NCBI GenBank assembly: GCA_003280095.1 | Contig: QCGA01000001.1 | Coordinates: 1-64,000 of the forward strand | DNA: 64,000 nt | Source of the DNA: Prochlorococcus sp. AG-363-O16 | GTDB taxonomy: Bacteria; Cyanobacteriota; Cyanobacteriia; PCC-6307; Cyanobiaceae | Direction: 5' to 3' | Shown here: positions 29,075 to 36,645 of the stretch, one piece after another | Layout of the letters: each line of letters opens with the position of its first letter | Position numbering within the stretch: the stretch's first letter is position 1 | Notes under the pieces: model-generated | The model's input: the letters and a program-made list of their open reading frames with translations, nothing else | What the model was told of the DNA's origin: nothing | The model's database searches: none | Position numbers and translations under genes: made by a program

Positions 29075-30706
29075 TTGACTGAAAAAGGAAACAAAGGGAA
29101 GGCTAGATCTCTTAAAGGAATAGCACTTGTTGTCACTTTAGGAACGTTACTTAGCAAAGCAGGTGGAATGCTGCGGCAACTAGTAATTGCTGCGGCTTTT
29201 GGCGTTGGAGAAGCCTATGACGCCTACAACTATGCATACGTACTGCCTGGGTTTCTTTTAATCCTGCTTGGAGGAATTAATGGCCCCTTTCACAATGCAA
29301 TGGTAAGTGTGCTGAGTCGTAGACCACATAAAGAAAGAGCCCATATCTTGGCCTCACTAAACAGCATGATTAGCGCTGTCTTGATAGTTGTCACTGCAGC
29401 ACTTGTATTAACTGCGGATCAACTGATTGGTGTCTTGGGCCCCAGCATGAGTAGTGAGACTCACAGCATCGCAGTTGTCCAATTGCAAGTGATGGCTCCC
29501 ATTGCACTCCTGGCAGGGTTGATAGGGCTGGGTTTTGGTTCTCTTAATGCAGCAAATGTGTTTTGGCTACCTGCTGCATCACCATTAATGACCAGTCTTG
29601 CTTTGATAATTGGTGTAGGACTTTTAAGACTTCAATTCGGGAACGAGATAGGGTCTACAAAACTTGCATTTGTGGGAGGAATTGTTCTTGCATTCTCAAC
29701 TTTAATTGGAGCTTTGCTCCAATGGTTAATTCAAATACCAGCGCTATTAAAGTATGGATTAATCAAACCAAAGCTGACATGTGATTGGAAGCATCCAGGG
29801 GTTCAAGAAGTCTTAAAAGTTATGGGGCCAGCGACGCTTTCATCAGGCATGTTACAAATTAACGTATTTACCGACTTATTCTTTGCTTCAGGAATATCTG
29901 GAGCTGCAGCTGGTTTAAGTTATGCAAACCTTTTGATTCAGGCACCACTAGGTCTAATATCTAATGCATTAATAGTTCCACTTCTACCTATATTTTCTCA
30001 ACTTGCAAGCGATGAGAACAAGTCCAAACTTATCAAGAGAGTCAAACAAGGGTTAATAATTTCCACTGCAAGTATGATTATACTGGGAACACTTTTTATA
30101 GTCCTTAGCTCACCAATTGTAACCCTGATGTACAAGAGAGGTGCATTTGACAACAATGCAACAAACCTTGTTACAAGTTTATTAATTGCCTATGGAATAG
30201 GAATGCCTGTCTATTTAGGCAGAGACTTGTTGGTAAGAGTTTTCTATGCACTCGGCGATGGAATAACGCCCTTCAGGCTTTCTTCTGCAGGAATAGGTTT
30301 AAATATTATTTTTGATTGGTTGTTAATAGGAGGACCTTCACCCTGGGGCATGCAATCTCCTTTTAATTTTGGAGCTTCAGGTTTAGTTCTTGCGACAGTC
30401 GTAGTTAATTTTTTTACTTGTGCTGCACTAATCAACCAGTTGTATTGGAAGCTAGGTGGATTGCCTCTTGGTAATTGGGCTAATGATGGAATTAAATTAG
30501 TCTTTTCAGGGATAACAACAGGCTTTGTAGTTTGGCATATAAATCATGGAATTGATTGGTCTACTAATTTCTTCGGAACTGCAATGGCAGTATTTTTCCC
30601 AGCTTCAATAGGGCTTTGCCTATTTGGAGTTCTCAGCATATCCCTTGGAATCAATGAAATAAGCCAAATTGTCCTATCAGGAAAAAATAAGTTTCTTACT
30701 CGTTAA
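29075..30706 (+). CDS. murJ: Lipid II flippase MurJ (MviN)
   Basis: Polytopic MOP-superfamily flippase of the inner membrane that moves lipid II outward for peptidoglycan synthesis. The 543-aa protein has about fourteen helices and family segments TLLSKAGGMLRQLVIAAAFG, YKRGAFD and ALGDGITPFRLS. The start is TTG 29075, since no in-frame ATG lies near the conserved N-terminus. A short out-of-frame ATG minigene (29059-29082) overlaps it. It is divergent from sfsA and convergent with the following small gene, overlapping it by 11 nt. Confidence 0.93.
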   Translation: MTEKGNKGKARSLKGIALVVTLGTLLSKAGGMLRQLVIAAAFGVGEAYDAYNYAYVLPGFLLILLGGINGPFHNAMVSVLSRRPHKERAHILASLNSMISAVLIVVTAALVLTADQLIGVLGPSMSSETHSIAVVQLQVMAPIALLAGLIGLGFGSLNAANVFWLPAASPLMTSLALIIGVGLLRLQFGNEIGSTKLAFVGGIVLAFSTLIGALLQWLIQIPALLKYGLIKPKLTCDWKHPGVQEVLKVMGPATLSSGMLQINVFTDLFFASGISGAAAGLSYANLLIQAPLGLISNALIVPLLPIFSQLASDENKSKLIKRVKQGLIISTASMIILGTLFIVLSSPIVTLMYKRGAFDNNATNLVTSLLIAYGIGMPVYLGRDLLVRVFYALGDGITPFRLSSAGIGLNIIFDWLLIGGPSPWGMQSPFNFGASGLVLATVVVNFFTCAALINQLYWKLGGLPLGNWANDGIKLVFSGITTGFVVWHINHGIDWSTNFFGTAMAVFFPASIGLCLFGVLSISLGINEISQIVLSGKNKFLTR

Positions 30707-30956
30707 GAAGAACGTCCCTTTCATTACGGACCTGAATAGGTAGCTCCACATGGTCCTTGCCAATCAATTGGGATCCCTGAACCGAAACTATGCGAGCCTC
30801 AATACCAAATTCTTGAAAAGCAGTCTCCATTTCTTGAATCAAAGCCTTCTCAACCTCAGTTTCTGCATCAACCAGCTTTCCAATTAAACGCTCTCCAAGT
30901 GGCCCGATGCGCTTGCGCATCACCTCTCGAGCATTGGTGACCTGGATAATCAACAC
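30696..30956 (-). CDS. Conserved cyanobacterial protein of unknown function
   Basis: Small soluble protein (86 aa from GTG 30956). The C-terminal part AETEVEKALIQEMETAFQEFGIEARIVSVQG ending VELPIQVRNERDVLL is conserved in cyanobacteria, but I know no function. A longer frame to 31019 would overlap the DUF3181 gene and has no better start codon. It follows the DUF3181 gene by 25 nt, so the two are probably co-transcribed, and it is convergent with murJ. Confidence 0.65.
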   Translation of the reverse strand: MLIIQVTNAREVMRKRIGPLGERLIGKLVDAETEVEKALIQEMETAFQEFGIEARIVSVQGSQLIGKDHVELPIQVRNERDVLLNE

Positions 30957-30981
30957 AAGCAACCCATTTATCAAGACAACC

Positions 30982-31272
30982 TTATCTGCAATAGGGAACA
31001 AGAATCTCTTCGAGGTCAAAAAGCTGTGATGGAGGCATCAAACGTGCCAAAGGCAAATAAGTGCTACCACCAGCCAATGGGACTTGAACAGCCTCAACGG
31101 CTTGGCGAACAGCTGCATTGGCCCCCTTATCTAAGTTTGCGTTGCATTCAATTGCCAACGCCTCAGCGAGCCCTGCATCTCCAAGATAAAGATTCCAACT
31201 GGCAATCTGTAGAAATATTCGATCGCCAATAGCTATAGCGAGTTCGCTTAGTTCTGAAGGATTGAGATTCAT
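30982..31272 (-). CDS. DUF3181-family conserved cyanobacterial protein
   Basis: Small soluble helical protein of 96 aa. The pattern ELAIAIGDRIFLQIASWNLYLGDAGLAE followed by VPLAGGSTYLPLARLMP resembles DUF3181, found only in cyanobacteria. No function is known. It heads a pair with the downstream small gene. Confidence 0.7.
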   Translation of the reverse strand: MNLNPSELSELAIAIGDRIFLQIASWNLYLGDAGLAEALAIECNANLDKGANAAVRQAVEAVQVPLAGGSTYLPLARLMPPSQLFDLEEILVPYCR

Positions 31273-31302
31273 AAAAGAACTTCAAAGTCAAATTTTCTTA
31301 AA

Positions 31303-31563
31303 TCATTGATCATTGGCATTTGGAAGCGACTCGATTGCAGGACGCTTGGAGATTACAAGCCCAAGATGAAACAAAAGTCCAACAAACCAGGCCTCTGTGA
31401 CCCAATCCAAATGCGCCCAAGGGTGCCTAATTTGCTGAAAAAACCATAATCCACTGTTAAGTGCAGAGAAAGCCATGGCGTGGAGAACAAGGTTGACAAC
31501 CCGAGAAAAATGCTGATATGTCGGGTCTGTCTTGTCCCCGGAGCCGTACCATTTGATGGGCAT
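31303..31563 (-). CDS. Conserved cyanobacterial protein with two membrane helices
   Basis: Small membrane protein, 86 aa from ATG 31563, conserved in cyanobacteria (MPIKWYGSGDKTDPTYQHF start). Two hydrophobic segments lie around VNLVLHAMAFSALNSGLWFF and WFVGLLFHLGLVIS, separated by RHPWAHLDWVTE. The frame runs up to an ATG at 31653, but that codon abuts the divergent tRNA-Arg, so no promoter would fit. The function is unknown. It is 30 nt ahead of the DUF3181 gene. Confidence 0.72.
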   Translation of the reverse strand: MPIKWYGSGDKTDPTYQHFSRVVNLVLHAMAFSALNSGLWFFQQIRHPWAHLDWVTEAWFVGLLFHLGLVISKRPAIESLPNANDQ

Positions 31564-31653
31564 AATTAAATTTGCAAGTTTCCCAAATTGTGGCGTGATA
31601 CAAAACCGTAGTTGACGAAGGCCCCCTTTATAGGGTCTTATGAATTGTTCCAT

Positions 31654-31727
31654 GCGCCTGTAGCTCAGCGGATTAGAGCATCTGACTACGGATCAGAGGG
31701 TCGGGAGTTCGAATCTCTCCAGGCGCG
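31654..31727 (+). tRNA. tRNA-Arg (ACG)
   Basis: A 74-nt cloverleaf. The acceptor GCGCCTG pairs with CAGGCGC (discriminator G), the D arm contains GCTCAGCGGATTAGAGC, the anticodon stem TCTGA/TCAGA holds CTACGGA (ACG, presumably edited to ICG by TadA), and the T arm is GGGAG TTCGAAT CTCTC, closed G-C at the first and last pairs. CCA is not encoded. It is followed at once by a terminator. Confidence 0.97.
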
Positions 31728-31733
31728 TTAGAC

Positions 31734-31759
31734 AAACTGTTCTTTAGACAGTTTTTTTT
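31734..31759 (+). terminator. Rho-independent terminator of tRNA-Arg
   Basis: The stem AAACTGT/ACAGTTT with a seven-base loop runs straight into an eight-T tract, starting 6 nt after the tRNA 3' end. It isolates the tRNA from glyA downstream. Confidence 0.85.
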
Positions 31760-31841
31760 CACTCCGCAATCTGACAAAGAAAAGTCTTGTCAAAAAGACT
31801 ACTTAACCTTTAACTAACCATCTCAAGCTTATGGAAAAGCA

Positions 31842-33131
31842 ATGAAGAAGGGATCTTTGCCTTTGATCAACTTACCCTTGGCTGACTCAGACCCTGCAAT
31901 AGCAGCCTTAGTCAATAAAGAGCTTTACCGACAAGAAACACATTTAGAACTCATTGCCAGTGAAAACTTCACCTCTAAGGCGGTGATGGAAGCTCAAGGG
32001 ACTGTCCTTACTAACAAATATGCAGAAGGTCTCCCTAAGAAGCGCTACTACGGAGGATGCGAGCATATTGATGAAATTGAGACATTGGCAATTGATCGAG
32101 CAAAAGAGCTTTTTAATGCCAATTGGGCCAATGTTCAGCCTCACAGTGGGGCCCAAGCCAACTTTGCTGTCTTATTAGCTCTGTTAAAGCCGGGAGACAA
32201 GATCATGGGAATGGATTTATCCCATGGTGGGCATCTCACACACGGATCTCCTGTAAATGTAAGCGGCAAATGGTTTGAGGTAATTCAGTACGGAGTTGAC
32301 CCAACAAGTCAACAACTTGATATGGAAGCAGTTCGTCAAATTGCTCTTCGAGAAAGACCGCAATTAATCATTTGTGGATATTCTGCTTACCCCAGAACCA
32401 TTGACTTTTCTGCCTTTCGTGCAATTGCCGATGAGATAGGTGCCTACCTACTTGCAGACATGGCACATATAGCTGGACTGGTTGCAGCAAAAGTCCATCC
32501 CAACCCTGTTGATTTTTGTAATGTCGTAACTACGACAACGCACAAAACACTCAGAGGACCAAGGGGAGGTTTGATCCTTTGTAGAGATGAGGAATTCGGG
32601 AAGAAGTTCGACAAAGCCGTCTTCCCAGGATCACAAGGTGGCCCCTTAGAACATGTCATCGCAGCAAAGGCTGTCGCATTTGGCGAAGCATTAAAACCAG
32701 AGTTTCAAACTTATTCTCGTCAAGTAGTCGCAAACGCCAAAGCTTTAGCAGCGCGCCTCCAAAAAAGGGGTATTAATGTCGTAAGCAGAGGAACGGATAA
32801 CCACATCGTGCTTGTTGATCTAAGAAGTATTGGAATCACAGGAAAAGTCGCGGACATGCTTGTAAGCGATGTAAATATCACTGCAAACAAAAACACCGTA
32901 CCTTTTGATCCGGAATCACCATTTGTCACAAGCGGTCTACGTTTGGGGACAGCAGCCTTAACAACTCGTGGTTTTGATGAAGAAAGTTTCCAGGAAGTGG
33001 GAGAAATAATCGCTGATAGACTTATAAACAGACACGACGATTTAACAAAAAACCACTGCCTTCAAAGAGTTTTGACATTATGCAAGCAATATCCACTCTA
33101 TAAAAATCCAAGAGCACAAAAAATCAATTAA
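31842..33131 (+). CDS. glyA: Serine hydroxymethyltransferase
   Basis: PLP enzyme that interconverts serine and glycine, feeding one-carbon units to tetrahydrofolate for purines, thymidylate and photorespiration. The active-site lysine is in [15 protein letters not shown]; the N-terminal [18 protein letters not shown] and [11 protein letters not shown] blocks are standard. At 429 aa it is complete. An out-of-frame ATG 10 nt upstream is not used. Confidence 0.97.
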   Translation: MKKGSLPLINLPLADSDPAIAALVNKELYRQETHLELIASENFTSKAVMEAQGTVLTNKYAEGLPKKRYYGGCEHIDEIETLAIDRAKELFNANWANVQPHSGAQANFAVLLALLKPGDKIMGMDLSHGGHLTHGSPVNVSGKWFEVIQYGVDPTSQQLDMEAVRQIALRERPQLIICGYSAYPRTIDFSAFRAIADEIGAYLLADMAHIAGLVAAKVHPNPVDFCNVVTTTTHKTLRGPRGGLILCRDEEFGKKFDKAVFPGSQGGPLEHVIAAKAVAFGEALKPEFQTYSRQVVANAKALAARLQKRGINVVSRGTDNHIVLVDLRSIGITGKVADMLVSDVNITANKNTVPFDPESPFVTSGLRLGTAALTTRGFDEESFQEVGEIIADRLINRHDDLTKNHCLQRVLTLCKQYPLYKNPRAQKIN

Positions 33132-33238
33132 AGCACAACCTTTTTAGACCAACTGCTCCACACCGATCAATCTCCAAAGGATGGATTAATAACTTAAACT
33201 AATCAAGAAGAACTTATCAACTATTAGGTCCAATCAAA

Positions 33239-34522
33239 ATGGTCAGAAATGAAGGATTCAATGAAAAAGATAGCGTTGAAATACTTTGCATAGGTAGCGA
33301 ACTATTACTAGGAAACACTCTCAATACGAATTCTCGATGGATAGCGGAAGAGCTTGCATCTATTGGGCTTCCGCATTACAGGCAAACCGTTGTGGGTGAT
33401 AATTCTAAGAGACTAGAAAAAGTCCTAATAGAAGCAACAACAAGGAGTCATATATTAATTACAACAGGAGGATTGGGGCCAACCCCAGATGACTTAACAA
33501 CTCAAACCCTTGCAAAGACTTTCAATATAGAACTAGAAGAAAGGGAAGAGATCTTGACTGATATAAAAAACAAGTTACAAAACTCTAATGATGGATCATT
33601 CTCGTTAAATCGCAAACAAGCTCTTCTACCAAAAGGTTCGGAAATTATTCCAAATCCTAGTGGAACTGCTCCTGGAATAATTTGGCAGCCAATACCAGAA
33701 TTTACCATTCTTACTTTTCCTGGAGTGCCATCAGAATTGAAAATAATGTGGAAAGATACAGCAGTACCATGGCTGAAATCCCATATAAATTTCAACACTG
33801 TTTTAACTAGTAGAACTTTGCAATTCGCCGGGATTTCCGAATCTCTTTTGGCCGAAAAAGTATCTGATTTACTACAAAAAACAAATCCAACTGTTGCCCC
33901 CTATGCCAGTCTTGGTGAAGTGAAATTGCGTATAACTGCAAAAGGAGATTCCTTTTCCGAGACAAGAAATCTCCTGACTCCATGCGAGGAAGAAATCCGT
34001 CAAAGACTTGGCTTGTATTGCTATGGATCAGACGAAGACAGTCTGGCTTCCGTGATCATTGATTTACTTCGCAAAAGGAAAGAAACACTTTCGATCGCAG
34101 AATCTTGTACTGGTGGTCAGTTAAGTGCGGCCCTTACAAAGATTCCTGGAGCATCGGATGTATTTTTGGGGGGTGTAGTGGCTTACTGCAATAACCTAAA
34201 AAAGAATCTTCTAAATGTTTCGACTAAAACTCTCGAACAACATGGGGCGGTTTCCAGCGAGGTAGTTCTAGAAATGGCTAATGGAGCAAAAAAGAATCTC
34301 GAATCTGACTGGGCGATTTCAATTAGTGGTCTCGCCGGACCAAGCGGTAGAACCCAAACCAAACCAATAGGAACAGTGCACATTGGGATAGTTGGACCAG
34401 AAAAAATAGAGGCTGATTATCAAAACCTTTTTGGCAAGCATCTAGGAAGAGAAGGGATTCAAAAAATGTCCGTAATTAGAAGTCTCGACAACTTGCGAAT
34501 ACTTCTTCTCTCTCGGAGCTAG
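33239..34522 (+). CDS. cinA: CinA-family protein (MoaB-like domain and NMN amidohydrolase-like domain)
   Basis: Two-domain protein of 427 aa. The N-terminal MoaB/MogA-like domain (about residues 10-180) has EILCIGSELLLGNTLNTNSRW and TTGGLGPTPDD; the C-terminal CinA domain (about 265-425) has IAESCTGGQLSAALTKIPGASDVFLGG and AISISGLAGPSG. The C-terminal domain deamidates NMN in some bacteria. It lies between glyA and leuC, 25 nt before leuC. Confidence 0.92.
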   Translation: MVRNEGFNEKDSVEILCIGSELLLGNTLNTNSRWIAEELASIGLPHYRQTVVGDNSKRLEKVLIEATTRSHILITTGGLGPTPDDLTTQTLAKTFNIELEEREEILTDIKNKLQNSNDGSFSLNRKQALLPKGSEIIPNPSGTAPGIIWQPIPEFTILTFPGVPSELKIMWKDTAVPWLKSHINFNTVLTSRTLQFAGISESLLAEKVSDLLQKTNPTVAPYASLGEVKLRITAKGDSFSETRNLLTPCEEEIRQRLGLYCYGSDEDSLASVIIDLLRKRKETLSIAESCTGGQLSAALTKIPGASDVFLGGVVAYCNNLKKNLLNVSTKTLEQHGAVSSEVVLEMANGAKKNLESDWAISISGLAGPSGRTQTKPIGTVHIGIVGPEKIEADYQNLFGKHLGREGIQKMSVIRSLDNLRILLLSRS

Positions 34523-34547
34523 TGTTCCGAAGGAATGATTCTTCGCC

Positions 34548-35969
34548 TTGAGCTCAGGGACCCTTTTCGACAAAGTCTGGGATTTACACCGGGTATCTCA
34601 ACTATCCGGTGAATCAACTCAATTATTTATTGGCTTACACCTCATCCACGAGGTAACTAGCCCTCAAGCCTTCTCTGCATTACATGAAAGAGACCTCAAG
34701 GTCCGATGTCCGAATCGCACCGTTGCAACAGTTGATCACATTGTCCCAACAACTAATCAAAACAGACCTTTTCTAGATCCTCTAGCAGAGGAAATGCTTA
34801 CAACTCTTGAAAGAAACTGCTCAAAACACAATATTCCTCTTCACGGCATTGGAAGTGGGAAGCAGGGAATTGTACATGTCATTGCCCCTGAGCTAGGCCT
34901 TACCCAGCCTGGGATGACTATTGCCTGCGGAGATTCTCACACCTCAACCCATGGTGCATTTGGAACCATTGCCTTTGGAATAGGGACAAGCCAAGTGAGA
35001 GATGTTCTAGCAAGCCAAACTCTTGCGATGAGCAAATTAAAAGTACGAAGGATATGGATCGATGGATACCTTAATCATGGTGTATACGCAAAAGATCTAA
35101 TTCTTCATGTAATTCGAATGCTTGGAGTCAAGGCTGGTGTGGGTTATGCATATGAATTTGCAGGCCCTGCGATTCAAAGATTGTCAATGGAAGAACGAAT
35201 GACAATTTGCAATATGAGCATAGAAGGTGGTGCTCGATGCGGATATATCAACCCAGATGATATTACTTTTAAATATCTAAATTCATGTCCTTATGCACCC
35301 AAAGGTGACGCATGGGACAGAGCGCTGGAATGGTGGGAAAAATTACCCAGCGAGAAAGATGCTGTTTTCGATGATGAGGTCATATTTGACGCCAATGAGA
35401 TAGCACCAACTTTGACTTGGGGAATAACACCTGGCCAGGGAATATCTATTGACGAACGACTTCCAAATCCAAACACACTTGCACCAAGCGACCGTCAAAT
35501 CACCCTCGATGCATATTCTTATATGGATTTAAAGGCTGGAATGCACATGAAAGGGCTTCCAATAGATGTTTGTTTTATTGGCAGCTGTACAAATGGTCGA
35601 TTAAGTGACCTAAAAGCCGCAGCAGAAATTGTAAAAGGGAATCATGTTGCCAAAGGCATAAAAGCTTTTGTGGTCCCAGGCTCAGAAAAAGTAGCTAAAT
35701 CTGCAAAGGCAATAGGGATTGACAAAGTATTTCAAGAAGCAGGATTTGAATGGCGAGAGCCAGGATGCTCTATGTGTCTAGCCATGAATCCAGATCGACT
35801 TAACGGCAATCAAATTAGTGCCAGCTCAAGCAACAGGAATTTCAAAGGAAGACAAGGCTCAGCCTCAGGAAGGACCTTATTGATGAGTCCTGCCATGGTT
35901 GCAGCTGCAGCAATAAAAGGAGAAATTACTGACGTAAGAACGATACTTAATCCACACGCAAATCACTAA
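34548..35969 (+). CDS. leuC: 3-isopropylmalate dehydratase large subunit
   Basis: Aconitase-like subunit with a 4Fe-4S cluster that isomerises 2- to 3-isopropylmalate in leucine synthesis. The motifs [26 protein letters not shown] (first ligand Cys) and [12 protein letters not shown] (the other two) are intact in 473 aa. The start is TTG 34548 ([12 protein letters not shown] follows); a nearby ATG is out of frame. It is followed by leuD after 13 nt. Confidence 0.97.
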   Translation: MSSGTLFDKVWDLHRVSQLSGESTQLFIGLHLIHEVTSPQAFSALHERDLKVRCPNRTVATVDHIVPTTNQNRPFLDPLAEEMLTTLERNCSKHNIPLHGIGSGKQGIVHVIAPELGLTQPGMTIACGDSHTSTHGAFGTIAFGIGTSQVRDVLASQTLAMSKLKVRRIWIDGYLNHGVYAKDLILHVIRMLGVKAGVGYAYEFAGPAIQRLSMEERMTICNMSIEGGARCGYINPDDITFKYLNSCPYAPKGDAWDRALEWWEKLPSEKDAVFDDEVIFDANEIAPTLTWGITPGQGISIDERLPNPNTLAPSDRQITLDAYSYMDLKAGMHMKGLPIDVCFIGSCTNGRLSDLKAAAEIVKGNHVAKGIKAFVVPGSEKVAKSAKAIGIDKVFQEAGFEWREPGCSMCLAMNPDRLNGNQISASSSNRNFKGRQGSASGRTLLMSPAMVAAAAIKGEITDVRTILNPHANH

Positions 35970-35982
35970 CCATGGATATGTC

Positions 35983-36603
35983 ATGAAAAAAATCAACTTA
36001 TTCCCAGAAGGGTCAATCTCAAAAGTCATTGGCAAAGCAATAGTTTTAAAAGGTGATGACATCGATACAGACCGAATAATTCCTGCCCGTTTCTTGAAAT
36101 GCATTGATTTTGAATCACTTGGAAGCCAAGTTTTTGCTGACGATAGAAAAGAGCTAAATGGTAATCATGTCTTCGACAAAAAGATTCATGAGGAGGCTTC
36201 TATTCTTTCTGTTAATTCAAATTTTGGTTGTGGGTCAAGCAGAGAACATGCTCCGCAGGCATTAATGCGTTGGGGAATAAGAGCAATAATTGGAGAAAGC
36301 TTCGCAGAAATTTTCTATAGCAATTGTCTTGCTATAGGAATACCATGTGTAACAACAACTAAACAGCAAGTCGAAGATATTCAGGGGATAATAACAAAAA
36401 ACAGCAAGGAGTTTTGGGAGTTAGATCTTAGGAACAAAAAACTCCTTGGTTCCAAAAACTCTTGGAATGTAGAAATTGAGAAAAGTACACAAGAAATGCT
36501 TCTAAATGGAAACTGGGATGCAACTTCTGAACTAATGTCGAACGACCTTGAGATACAAAAAATAACAAGTTCTCTCCCTTATATAAATAACTTTTCAAAT
36601 TAG
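35983..36603 (+). CDS. leuD: 3-isopropylmalate dehydratase small subunit
   Basis: Swivel-domain partner of LeuC. The DDIDTDRIIPARFLK motif, the NFGCGSSREHAPQAL loop and AEIFYSNCLAIGIPC are typical. The protein is 206 aa. It forms a leuCD operon and is convergent with the DUF3769 gene, 42 nt away. Confidence 0.96.
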   Translation: MKKINLFPEGSISKVIGKAIVLKGDDIDTDRIIPARFLKCIDFESLGSQVFADDRKELNGNHVFDKKIHEEASILSVNSNFGCGSSREHAPQALMRWGIRAIIGESFAEIFYSNCLAIGIPCVTTTKQQVEDIQGIITKNSKEFWELDLRNKKLLGSKNSWNVEIEKSTQEMLLNGNWDATSELMSNDLEIQKITSSLPYINNFSN

Positions 36604-36645
36604 ATTTGTGCCTATCTTACCTAAAAAATATTTTAACCTCTAATT

